Shown here: one piece after another, positions 1-7,265 of the stretch
How positions within the stretch are numbered: position 1 is the stretch's first letter
How the letters are laid out: each line of letters begins with the position of its first letter
Source: Bacillota bacterium
GTDB lineage: Bacteria; Bacillota; Bacilli; Alicyclobacillales; SLC66
DNA length: 48,381 nt
NCBI GenBank assembly: GCA_021846285.1
Contig: JAJZCB010000017.1
Location: 1 to 48,381 of the forward strand
Direction of reading: 5' to 3'
Notes under the pieces: model-generated
What the model saw: only the letters and a program-made list of their open reading frames with translations
What the model was told of the DNA's origin: nothing
Database searches by the model: none
Position numbers and translations under genes: made by a program

Positions 1-84
1 TGAAGACGACAAGGTAGATCGGTCCGGTGTGGAAGTCCTGTGAGGGATGGAGCAGACGGATACGAATCGGTCGAGGGCTTATCC
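1..84 (+). rRNA. 23S ribosomal RNA, 3' end (partial)
   Basis: The first 84 bases match the conserved end of bacterial 23S rRNA: the segment with GTGTGGAAG, then GGAGCAGACGGATACGAATC, then GGTCGAGGGCTTATCC, which corresponds to the usual ...CUAAU.GGUCGAGGGCUUAACC terminus. Only the 3' tail is in the window; the rest lies upstream, so the window begins inside an rRNA operon read on the plus strand. The exact 3' end (about 84) is by analogy. The usually conserved ACUAAU reads ACGAAT here. Confidence 0.85.
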
Positions 85-97
85 TACAAGCAAAGAA

Positions 98-153
98 GTA
101 CGACAGTACGACCGTACAGCAGTACAGCGGTACGGCAGTACGGCAGTATACCA
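98..153. repeat. octamer tandem repeat between 23S and tRNAs
   Basis: Seven consecutive 8-base units of the form GTACRRCN (the last, GTATACCA, degenerate) start at 98, 106, 114, 122, 130, 138 and 146. Each carries the self-complementary GTAC. The tract lies in the 23S-tRNA spacer, where a 5S gene is normally close by. No function can be assigned. Confidence 0.85.
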
Positions 154-222
154 CTCATGATTCGCATCTAGTTGTGAAGGAGCCAGATGATATCGGTCTG
201 CTGTCGCTTCCTCAATGTGCGC

Positions 223-306
223 GGAGGGGTACCAAAGTGGCCAACTGGGGCGGACTGTAAATCCGTTGCGAAAGCTTCGTAGGTTCGAATCCTACCCCCT
301 CCACCA
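223..306 (+). tRNA. tRNA-Tyr (GTA)
   Basis: Cloverleaf with acceptor GGAGGGG/CCCCTCC, anticodon GTA in the loop CTGTAAA, a long variable arm (type II, as expected for bacterial tRNA-Tyr), T-arm GGTTCGAATCC and an encoded CCA. First of six tRNA genes after the 23S gene. Confidence 0.95.
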
Positions 307-312
307 AAATAG

Positions 313-387
313 TGGGGAGTAGCCAAGTGGTAAGGCAACGGACTTTGACTCCGTCATTCGTAGGTTCGATCCCTACCTCCCCAGCCA
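313..387 (+). tRNA. tRNA-Gln (TTG)
   Basis: Acceptor TGGGGAG/CTCCCCA, anticodon stem ACGGA/TCCGT around CTTTGAC giving anticodon TTG, T-arm AGGTTCGATCCCT, discriminator G and encoded CCA. It lies 6 bases after tRNA-Tyr, so the two are surely co-transcribed. Confidence 0.95.
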
Positions 388-400
388 GGCAGTCAGTAAC

Positions 401-476
401 GCTCCCATAGCTCAGTCGGCAGAGCGCATCCATGGTAAGGATGAGGTCACCAGTTCGATTCTGGTTGGGAGCTCCA
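401..476 (+). tRNA. tRNA-Thr (GGT)
   Basis: Acceptor GCTCCCA/TGGGAGC, anticodon stem ATCC/GGAT around the loop ATGGTAA giving anticodon GGT, T-arm CAGTTCGATTCTG, discriminator T and encoded CCA. Confidence 0.94.
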
Positions 477-481
477 GACAT

Positions 482-557
482 AGCGGGGTGGAGCAGTTGG
501 CAGCTCGTCGGGCTCATAACCCGAAGGTCGCAGGTTCAAGTCCTGCCCCCGCAACCA
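482..557 (+). tRNA. initiator tRNA-fMet (CAT)
   Basis: Anticodon CAT with the three consecutive G:C pairs (GGG/CCC) at the base of the anticodon loop that mark initiator tRNA. Positions 2-7 GCGGGG pair with CCCCGC, leaving position 1 (A482) opposite A553, the unpaired 1:72 end expected of an initiator. CCA is encoded. Base 1 is A, whereas the common bacterial base is C. Confidence 0.94.
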
Positions 558-608
558 ATGCATACTTAGGATGTTCGATTGAATCGAAACGCCGTCGATA
601 CTTACAAT

Positions 609-684
<76 letters not shown>

Positions 685-687
685 TAT

Positions 688-762
688 GGCGCCATAGCCA
701 AGTGGTAAGGCCAGGGTCTGCAAAACCCTCATTCCCCGGTTCGAATCCGGGTGGCGCCTCCA
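688..762 (+). tRNA. tRNA-Cys (GCA)
   Basis: Acceptor GGCGCCA/TGGCGCC, anticodon stem AGGGT/ACCCT around CTGCAAA giving GCA, T-arm CCGGTTCGAATCCGG, discriminator T and encoded CCA. Last tRNA of the cluster. Confidence 0.95.
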
Positions 763-820
763 GAGCGGTTTAGACTCGAGACAGCCGACTTGTGAGTTGC
801 TTTATTGCGATTTATTTGTT

Positions 821-844
821 GATGCCTGATGAGGGCGTCTTTTT
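821..844 (+). terminator. Rho-independent terminator of the rRNA/tRNA operon
   Basis: Stem GATGCC/GGCGTC (one G-U) with a 7-base loop followed directly by five T. It lies 58 bases after tRNA-Cys and before the next gene. Confidence 0.75.
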
Positions 845-943
845 GCGTTCTATTGGACCTTCACTATGGGTTGGTCAATGCGTTGCCCGTCATCCTCATC
901 CCCGTGCGAATGTACTGTATAGGGGGAGAAGGGGTGGAAACGT

Positions 944-1897
944 ATGGCGATTCACGCGTATGCAGGGAAGCAACTGTGGATTTGGGAAATCAGTCAGTCG
1001 CTCGGCGGAAACATTGAGAGCATTGTCAGCTTGGGCAAGGACTTGGGAGTGTCCGGATTTTTGGTGAAAGCGCATGATGGCCGTGCGGTTTGGCCACAAT
1101 TCCAACAGGTGCTGGGTCCGCTCAAACAGGCTGGATTTCTCGTGGGGGCTTGGGGATATGTCTACAGTTCGGATATTGCCGGCGAGGCTGACGCAGCGCA
1201 AACGGTGATCGATGCGGGAGCGGATTGGTACGTATTTGACGGGGAGAGCAGTTTTAACGGAGCGGCTGCAGCAGCTGATCAACTGGGTGGGATGATACGG
1301 AGGAAGAATCCGAATCTGACCATTGGGTATGCGCCGTTCGCTTTGCCCAATGATCATCCCAATTTCCCGTACGCTGAGTTCAGTAAGTACTGTGAGGTGT
1401 GTCTGCCTCAGGTGTATTGGTCGGAATTCGGGATTAGCGCTGCAGAAGCCGTCACTGAGAGCGTACATCAGCTCAGCGGGTTTGGACTCCCCATTGCGCC
1501 GATTGGTCAGGCCTATGGGTCTGCGACCAGTGCAAGTATCGGTCAGTTTGCGGCATCCGCGCGGGCGCACGATTGTGTCGGCGTGAGTTTCTGGGATCTC
1601 CAGTCGGCGAATACGCGGCAATTGCAGGCCGTCAAAAACATTCGGGAATTTGTCACCGTACCGACAGGAGCGCAAGCGGGGAATCCGCAGGCCGCCGGGA
1701 ACGCAACGGCGTTGGGTGGGGGTATGCCTGCAGATGTGAAGGAGAGCGACTGGTATTACGGGGCGGTGCATGATCTCCTGGGGCGGGGGATTGTGACCGC
1801 GTATCGTGATGGACTGTTTAAACCTGATGAAGCGATTTCACGGGCTCAGGCCACTGATTGGCTGAATCGACTGAGAATCGATCTGGAGAAGGGATGA
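944..1897 (+). CDS. putative TIM-barrel glycoside hydrolase with a single C-terminal SLH-like domain
   Basis: 317 residues, ATG preceded by a purine-rich GGGGTGGAAA. Residues about 8-235 read as a TIM barrel of the lysozyme/glycosidase kind: alternating hydrophobic strands such as GFLVGAWGYV, an acidic strand end DWYVFDGESS, then LTIGYAPFA, CLPQVYW and VGVSFWDLQ. After a Gly/Ala-rich linker, residues about 265-310 (WYYGAVHDLLGRGIVTAYRD, then FKPDEAISRAQA) match one S-layer homology unit. SLH units usually occur in threes and on exported proteins; here there is one, and no signal peptide is visible. The family is inferred from fold-like features only. The last codons and stop lie in a perfect inverted repeat (1880-1930). 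Confidence 0.6.
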   Translation: MAIHAYAGKQLWIWEISQSLGGNIESIVSLGKDLGVSGFLVKAHDGRAVWPQFQQVLGPLKQAGFLVGAWGYVYSSDIAGEADAAQTVIDAGADWYVFDGESSFNGAAAAADQLGGMIRRKNPNLTIGYAPFALPNDHPNFPYAEFSKYCEVCLPQVYWSEFGISAAEAVTESVHQLSGFGLPIAPIGQAYGSATSASIGQFAASARAHDCVGVSFWDLQSANTRQLQAVKNIREFVTVPTGAQAGNPQAAGNATALGGGMPADVKESDWYYGAVHDLLGRGIVTAYRDGLFKPDEAISRAQATDWLNRLRIDLEKG

Positions 1898-1930
1898 CGC
1901 GGAATCATCGCGTCATCCCTTCTCCAGATC
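1880..1930. repeat. perfect 22-bp inverted repeat over a stop codon
   Basis: Arms 1880-1901 and 1909-1930 are perfectly complementary, with a 7-base loop. The left arm encodes the last residues and the TGA of the upstream gene. It would make a very strong hairpin in RNA and could act as a 3' stabiliser or transcription stop, but there is no T-run after it. Confidence 0.8.
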
Positions 1931-1993
1931 GCACGCGTATTGCGTGTGGACAGCCTCAGGCCTTACGTCAACCGTCGCTCCGATGACATTAAT

Positions 1994-2151
1994 AGAGGTT
2001 GTTCAAAAAGGGTCGAGAACTCTGCGGCGCAGGGCTTCGGCTTGTGCTGGACATGCGTGCTCATGTACCTCCTTCGTACACTCCGCGCGCATGTCCAGAC
2101 AACACCCAACCCCTGCTTGCATCTTACCTCAACCCTTTTTGAACAGGCTCT
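1994..2151. mobile_element. MITE-like element with about 20-bp terminal inverted repeats
   Basis: The left end (1994-2013, containing TGTTCAAAAAGGGT) and the right end (2132-2151) are inverted copies matching at 18 of 20 bases. They are bordered on both sides by AAT (1991-1993, 2152-2154), which fits a 3-bp target duplication. Inside is a second inverted repeat, CTGGACATGCG with CGCATGTCCAG. No transposase ORF fits in 158 bp. It lies between two convergent genes, and its A/T runs beside GC arms could also work as a bidirectional terminator. The element reading is inference. Confidence 0.5.
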
Positions 2152-3322
2152 AATGCATGGTGGTGAAAAAGTGACCGATACGCCTCGCGGCGTCTTGCAG
2201 CACCCCGGCGGGATGTACTAAAGCAAATCTGACGAACCCCTCGCCATGTGCGCCGAATCCTATGCCAGGAACACAAGCAACACCCGTGTTCTCCAGCAAC
2301 CGCCTGGCAAACAGACGGGAATCCCTGTCGCCAGGAATTGGCGCCCACACGAACATGGTTGCTGCCGGTGGATCCACATGCCAGCCCGATTCCGCCAGTG
2401 TCGAAATGAATATGTCGCGGCGTGACGCGTACTGCTGTCGCATGGCGACAATGGTCTCTTCGGCGCCGTTAAGAGCCGTTTCACCAGCCGCTTGAGCTGC
2501 GCGAAAAACGCCATAGTCGATATTGGATTTGAGCGTTTGTAAAGCACTGAGAATATCCCGGTTTCCCGCAGCAAACGCGAGGCGAGGACCCGCGAAATTG
2601 AACGTTTTGGACAGCGAGTGCAGTTCAATGCCCACGTCAGTGGCGCCAGGAGTCGCGAGAAACGACGGAGATCGGGCACCATCAAAGACGAGTTCAATGT
2701 AGGCGGCGTCATGAACGACGGCGATTTCATGCCGTCGCGCCACATCGATCACTGTGGTGAAAAAGTCCTGAGGAGGAATCGCTGTTACAGGATTGCCCGG
2801 GTAATTGAGGATCATCATCCTGGAGCGCCGCAGTACATCATGCGGCACCGCTTCAAAATCTGGCAGGTATCCGCGCTCTGCAAGCAGCGGCAGGTGATAG
2901 GGAATACCGCCTGCCAGATGGACGGAGACCTCGTAAATCGGATAACCGGGATCAGGGATGAGCACGATATCCCCTGGGTTGACTAAAGCCAGGGCCAAGT
3001 GAGCCAGGCCGTCTTGGGCGCCCATGAGAGTCAGGATCTCATGGGCCGGATCCAGTGATACACCGTAGCGGGCAGACACAAAATGACTGGCTGCTTCTTT
3101 GAACGACGCGGTTCCTTGCGTCGTGGGATAGCCATACACGCCCCGCTGCGACAACGCCTGTGAGAATGCCTGCTGCACATGTGCGACAGGCGGCATGTCG
3201 GGCGACCCGATTCCCAGATCAGTCACGGGAATTCCACGCTGGGTGAGTTCCTGTTTGACTGCTTCAAGTTCGTAAAACACGGCAGAAGATATATGCTGTA
3301 ATCGGTCGGCTCGTACGATCAT
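2150..3322 (-). CDS. PLP-dependent aminotransferase, class I/II (LL-DAP/aspartate aminotransferase-like)
   Basis: 390 residues, the usual length for fold-type I aminotransferases. Visible landmarks: GIGSPD near residue 37, substrate-loop YGYPTTQG (63-70), NYPGNPVTA with Asn173, Asp205 and Tyr208 in the cofactor strand, and the Schiff-base lysine Lys239 in SLSKTFNFAGPR. The overall pattern is closest to the LL-diaminopimelate/AatA-type subgroup; the substrate cannot be told from sequence. It stands alone on the minus strand, divergent from the flavoprotein gene. Its TAG stop falls on the end of the MITE-like element. Confidence 0.85.
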   Translation of the reverse strand: MIVRADRLQHISSAVFYELEAVKQELTQRGIPVTDLGIGSPDMPPVAHVQQAFSQALSQRGVYGYPTTQGTASFKEAASHFVSARYGVSLDPAHEILTLMGAQDGLAHLALALVNPGDIVLIPDPGYPIYEVSVHLAGGIPYHLPLLAERGYLPDFEAVPHDVLRRSRMMILNYPGNPVTAIPPQDFFTTVIDVARRHEIAVVHDAAYIELVFDGARSPSFLATPGATDVGIELHSLSKTFNFAGPRLAFAAGNRDILSALQTLKSNIDYGVFRAAQAAGETALNGAEETIVAMRQQYASRRDIFISTLAESGWHVDPPAATMFVWAPIPGDRDSRLFARRLLENTGVACVPGIGFGAHGEGFVRFALVHPAGVLQDAARRIGHFFTTMH

Positions 3323-3430
3323 GGAAATCGTCCTCTCCCTATGACAATGAACTCAATAGATGTTTCTAATGATGAGACATGATACCATCACTGCAGGACA
3401 GTCTCAAATCCACGGAACGAGGTGCCCGGT

Positions 3431-4750
3431 TTGACAAGTGTATCCGCCGATCTGCCAGTGGTCGTCATCGGTGGCGGACCTGCCGGCCTTATGGCCGCGA
3501 TTGGCGCCGCTCGGCAAGGGATTCATACCGTGTTACTGGAAAAAGGCGATCGTTTGGGAAGAAAGCTGCTCATTTCTGGAGGCGGCCGGTGTAATGTAAC
3601 CAATGCTCGCGGCACGGAGCATATCATCGCGAACATTCCCGGAAATGGAAGATTCCTCTACAGTTCATTGGCAAAGTGGTCAAGCGATGATATCATTTCC
3701 TTTTTCACAACACTTGGCGTACAACTGAAGGAAGAGGACCGTGGGCGCATGTTTCCGGTCACCAATAAGGCGATGACTGTCCTAAACGCCTTGCTTGGGG
3801 AACTGTCCGACCTGGACGTCGATGTGCGGTTGCTTTCCCCAGTCAGTGCGTTGGACTACGAGGAGGGCGGAGGCGTTTATCGCATTGACCTGCATGGGAA
3901 CGGCTACCTAAGAGCCAACGCTGTCATAGTGGCCTCTGGCGGCTGCTCGGCGCCTGAAACGGGGTCGACGGGAGATGGTTACGCGTTTGCGCAAGGGTTC
4001 GGACACACTCTCGTGCCTCCTTATCCGACATCGGTTCCGCTCGTTTCCAGCGATCCTCTCATCACCGCCAGACATCTTCAGGGTGTGTCACTGCGGGACA
4101 TTGTGCTGACCCTTTACGATCCCCGCGGCAAGGTCGCGACTCGCGAGGAGGGGGACATGATATTTACCCACTTTGGTCTATCGGGACCAGCCGTTCTTCG
4201 GGTGAGTCAGTATGCCGTGAAACTCTTCCAAAAGCATCCGGACGCAAAGCTTAAACTCGCGATTGACATCATGCCTGCCGTTACCCGCGAACAGTTTCTC
4301 GAAAACGTGTGGGGCCGGATCGAGGAACACCCCCGTCGGGGATTCAAGACAATCATGAAAGACGTGGCGCCGGAGCGCCTGGTTGAGGCCGCGTTGCGCA
4401 TTATGGGATTCGCTTCAGACCAGCTTGCGGCCGAGGTTGGGAAAAAACAGTTGGAAGCCTTATACGAGTTCCTCAAAGAATTTCCCGTGGCCATATCGGG
4501 TACGCTTGGGCTGGAGCGGGCCACGGTGACTGGAGGAGGAGTCGGTCTCCAGGGGATCGATCCCCGGACCATGCAATCAAAACTCGTTCCCGGGTTGTTT
4601 TTCGCTGGTGAAATCATGGACGTACACGGCCATACGGGAGGATACAATATCACCGTGGCGTTTTCAACGGGTTATGTGGCGGGAGCGGCGGCAGCAGACT
4701 ATGTACGGGTGGGAAGGGCGGCAAACACATGTCCGACAAAATCTTTCTGA
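3431..4750 (+). CDS. NAD(P)/FAD-dependent oxidoreductase, BaiN/HI0933 family
   Basis: A flavoprotein of about 439 residues. Near the N-terminus is the dinucleotide fold VVIGGGPAGLMAAIGAA, followed by LEKGDRLGRKLLISGGGRCN, the signature of the HI0933/YhiN/BaiN family. Near the C-terminus GLFFAGEIMDVHGHTGGYN closes the FAD site. Family members are soluble; some reduce bile-acid-type substrates, but the function here is unknown. I prefer TTG at 3431 because AGGTG lies six bases ahead; a GTG at 3422 is also in frame but sits inside that ribosome binding site. The end overlaps folB by 22 bases, so the two are probably co-translated. Confidence 0.85.
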   Translation: MTSVSADLPVVVIGGGPAGLMAAIGAARQGIHTVLLEKGDRLGRKLLISGGGRCNVTNARGTEHIIANIPGNGRFLYSSLAKWSSDDIISFFTTLGVQLKEEDRGRMFPVTNKAMTVLNALLGELSDLDVDVRLLSPVSALDYEEGGGVYRIDLHGNGYLRANAVIVASGGCSAPETGSTGDGYAFAQGFGHTLVPPYPTSVPLVSSDPLITARHLQGVSLRDIVLTLYDPRGKVATREEGDMIFTHFGLSGPAVLRVSQYAVKLFQKHPDAKLKLAIDIMPAVTREQFLENVWGRIEEHPRRGFKTIMKDVAPERLVEAALRIMGFASDQLAAEVGKKQLEALYEFLKEFPVAISGTLGLERATVTGGGVGLQGIDPRTMQSKLVPGLFFAGEIMDVHGHTGGYNITVAFSTGYVAGAAAADYVRVGRAANTCPTKSF

Positions 4751-5094
4751 CTGGCATGTCCTTTTTTGGACGCCACGGAGTATTTGACGAGGAGACAAAG
4801 CTTGGGCAGAGGTTCATGGTGACTGTGGAGTTGTATTTTGACTTGCGGAAGGCCGCTCGAGCGGATGATCTGGCGCTTACAGTGAACTATGGAGACGTGT
4901 ATAATAGAGTACGAATAGTGGTAGAGGGACCTCCCAGGAAACTGGTAGAGACAGTTGCCGAGGACATTGCTGCCATTTTGCTCCGGGAATATGTCATGAT
5001 CGATCGATTACGTGTACGCGTCGAGAAACCAGGCGCGCCCATAGCAGGCGTATTTGACACTGTCGGGGTTGAGATTGAACGTTCACGGAGTTGA
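4729..5094 (+). CDS. folB: dihydroneopterin aldolase
   Basis: 121 residues, the normal FolB length. The start (IFLTGMSFFGRHGVFDEE, with the conserved HGV.xEE), the central VNYGDVYNRV, the helix KLVETVAEDIA and the C-terminal VRVEKPGAPI are all family hallmarks. FolB cleaves 7,8-dihydroneopterin to 6-hydroxymethyl-dihydropterin in folate synthesis. It overlaps the flavoprotein gene, and no folP or folK is adjacent, so the usual folate operon is not present here. Confidence 0.93.
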   Translation: MSDKIFLTGMSFFGRHGVFDEETKLGQRFMVTVELYFDLRKAARADDLALTVNYGDVYNRVRIVVEGPPRKLVETVAEDIAAILLREYVMIDRLRVRVEKPGAPIAGVFDTVGVEIERSRS

Positions 5095-5169
5095 CCGGAC
5101 AGTATTGACCGGGAGCGGTGACCTGTGCAAGATTTCAAGACTACAAATGCTGATCATGAGGGGTTAGAC

Positions 5170-5667
5170 ATGGACGGTAAGCGCGTGAGCGAATCACGTA
5201 CATTTATGACGGATCTGGTGTTGCCGCCTGACATAAACTCTCATGGCACCATTTTTGGCGGTCGGGTTATGGCTTATGTGGACAAGATCGCCAGTATTAC
5301 GGCCATGCGCCATTGCCGTATGCCGGTCGTCACCGCTTCCAGTGACAGTTTTGACTTCCTGGCCCCGATTAAACTGGGCGAGGCGGTACAGTTGGAGGCA
5401 TTTGTGACATGGACGCACCACACGTCCATGGAGATTTTTTGCAGAATCCAGTCAGAGAATCTTCTGACTGGCGAGAGACGGCTTACCGGCACATCGTATT
5501 TGACTTTCGTGGCGCTTGGCGAGGATGGGAAACCTGCGTTGGTGCCGACGATTGTTCCAGAAACCGAGGAGGAGTTGTGGCATTTCAATACTGCGCCCGA
5601 TCGCCGCGACATACGTCTGAAACGACGCAAAGAACGTATTGATTCGGACCGCAGGCACGGACGATAG
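5170..5667 (+). CDS. acyl-CoA thioesterase (hotdog fold, YkhA/ACOT type)
   Basis: 165 residues from ATG 5170, which has GAGGGG upstream; an in-frame GTG at 5125 would add 15 residues. The protein has the single hotdog domain of acyl-CoA hydrolases: LPPDINSHGTIFGGRVMAYVD (active-site N.HGT.FGG), then VVTASSDSFDFLAPIKLGE and the strand MEIFCRIQSEN. It hydrolyses CoA thioesters, probably of medium or long acyl chains, in the cytoplasm. The C-terminal 20 residues are highly charged. It follows folB by 75 bases and precedes the PASTA gene by 28. Confidence 0.87.
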   Translation: MDGKRVSESRTFMTDLVLPPDINSHGTIFGGRVMAYVDKIASITAMRHCRMPVVTASSDSFDFLAPIKLGEAVQLEAFVTWTHHTSMEIFCRIQSENLLTGERRLTGTSYLTFVALGEDGKPALVPTIVPETEEELWHFNTAPDRRDIRLKRRKERIDSDRRHGR

Positions 5668-5695
5668 ACTCTGGTTCGCAAGAGGAGGACGCGAC

Positions 5696-7222
5696 GTGAT
5701 CAGACTGACGGAGCGGTACTCGGCAGAAAATCTGGAGCCGCTCTGTGATGGTTGGAAGATGGGGATTGGCTACGACGCACGGTTGGATCGATCTGTCGTA
5801 ATCCTGTCCATGTCCCTGTCCTCTGTCGACCATACAGGGTTTGACGCTTGGTTGGCTAAACGCGTGACCGTTTCTCATCCCTACACCACCGAATTACTCG
5901 ATGGGGCGGCGCTGGAGAGCGACTTCATCTGTGTTTTTGAAGGTGCGGGGAGCACCCGCGCCGGTCTTCCCGATATGCCTCGACAAGAGTTGCTCTCGGC
6001 GTGCCTGTGCGTTCTTCGGGGCGCAGAGGCGCTCCATGGGCAGGGAGTCGGATATCACTTTTCTGCCGGGCAGGTCCTGTGGGACGGCAAGGAACCCCGC
6101 GTGTTGGGCTTGATGCCTGCCGATGGAAAGCAAGTGGACGAGTCGCAACCGAAGCTGGCGCGCAATTTGGGGCTTTATTTCGGGCATCTGTGTCAATGGA
6201 ATGTGAGTTCACAGATACAGAGCGGGAACGATCCGCAAATGTCTCCACTGTTTCGGTTGGGACTGGAGAAGTTGCTCGGTCAGGGAAGCGGCGGTTGCGC
6301 CAGCTTTGCCGAGGTCAGCACAACACTTCAGGCGATGCTCATGGAGGATGGGCACATCGCAGGGTCTGCGCCTACAGGCAGGCGCGAAGATGGCGCTTTG
6401 TCTCACGCTGCCGGGAATCCAGCAGTGCTGTCTGACGAGGCGCGTCGCCAGGCGCGCTTTGATGACGCGCGTGCAGGGAGAACGTCGGTCGACGCTGGAA
6501 TGGACGCGGCGGGTCTCCGTAACGAAATGGATGATGGCGCGGTCGATGACGACGATTGGGTAGACGACCAAGGCGAGAGTTCCGGAACCTTGCGGCGTTC
6601 CCTCATCGGCGGCGTCCTGATTGCAGGGGCTCTCCTCGTTGGAATCGTCGCCGTGAATCAATGGAAGACCGTGGCTCAAGGCACAGTGGCCGCGGGTTCC
6701 GGTTCGGCCGGGCAGTCATCCTCCGCAGGCCAACAAACGCAGACGCCCGGCTCCAAGGGAGCATCTGGCGGGTCGCCCGGAAGCACTCCTTCATCCGGCA
6801 GTTCCCAACCCCAGAGCGGAACGATTCCAAACGTGGCGGGCATGACACCCCAATCAGCCATTTCGCAATTGGTTGCCGCGGGTATTGCCAAGACTCGCAT
6901 TGGGGTGGAGTCGATCGCCGGGTCCGGTGCAGCGGGTCGGGTGACAGCCACCATGCCAACGGCAGGGAGTTCACTGCAAAGCGGACAATCCGTAGTGATG
7001 CAGGTCGACGTTCCCGCTGGCGAGCAACTGGTTCCAAATCTGGTCGGTTTGCCGTTGAAGACGGCGGAAAACACATTGTTGCAGGACAAATTTCATTTTG
7101 CCTACACGGATCACAGCGAGTCCGGGTCGGCGGTGGGAACGGTGTACAGCCAGACGCCTCTGCCCTATTCAATCGCGGCGCCCTGGACCAATGTCCATTT
7201 TGTTGTAGCAAGTCACTATTAG
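5696..7222 (+). CDS. membrane PASTA-domain protein with degenerate kinase-like N-terminal domain
   Basis: 508 residues from GTG 5696 with an excellent AGAGGAGGA ahead. Residues about 1-220 follow the secondary pattern of a PrkC/PknB Ser/Thr kinase (RYSAENLEPL; ICVFEGAG; ACLCVLRGAEALHGQGVGYH; SAGQVLWDG; RVLGLM), but the signature residues are lost: no Gly-rich loop, the VAIK lysine is Ser, HRD reads GYH, and no DFG is present. There follow an acidic linker, one membrane helix at about 302-323 (IGGVLIAGALLVGIVAV), a Ser/Gly/Pro-rich stalk and two PASTA domains (about 375-439 and 443-508). PASTA modules bind muropeptides or beta-lactam-like ligands outside the cell. The kinase relation is my alignment by eye; the PASTA part is firm. 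Confidence 0.78.
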   Translation: MIRLTERYSAENLEPLCDGWKMGIGYDARLDRSVVILSMSLSSVDHTGFDAWLAKRVTVSHPYTTELLDGAALESDFICVFEGAGSTRAGLPDMPRQELLSACLCVLRGAEALHGQGVGYHFSAGQVLWDGKEPRVLGLMPADGKQVDESQPKLARNLGLYFGHLCQWNVSSQIQSGNDPQMSPLFRLGLEKLLGQGSGGCASFAEVSTTLQAMLMEDGHIAGSAPTGRREDGALSHAAGNPAVLSDEARRQARFDDARAGRTSVDAGMDAAGLRNEMDDGAVDDDDWVDDQGESSGTLRRSLIGGVLIAGALLVGIVAVNQWKTVAQGTVAAGSGSAGQSSSAGQQTQTPGSKGASGGSPGSTPSSGSSQPQSGTIPNVAGMTPQSAISQLVAAGIAKTRIGVESIAGSGAAGRVTATMPTAGSSLQSGQSVVMQVDVPAGEQLVPNLVGLPLKTAENTLLQDKFHFAYTDHSESGSAVGTVYSQTPLPYSIAAPWTNVHFVVASHY

Positions 7223-7265
7223 TGCCAGAAGGCGGATAGGGTCAAAAAACGGGGGAGACGAGCCC

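Noticed and set aside
98-153. CRISPR array
   Set aside because: The units are 8 bases and directly abutting; there are no unique spacers of 30 bases and no cas genes.
85-222. 5S rRNA
   Set aside because: No match to the conserved 5S core or its terminal stem.
896-1771. 291-codon open frame on the minus strand
   Set aside because: It lies wholly opposite the TIM-barrel gene, has no sensible domain, high Arg/Pro content and no ribosome binding site.
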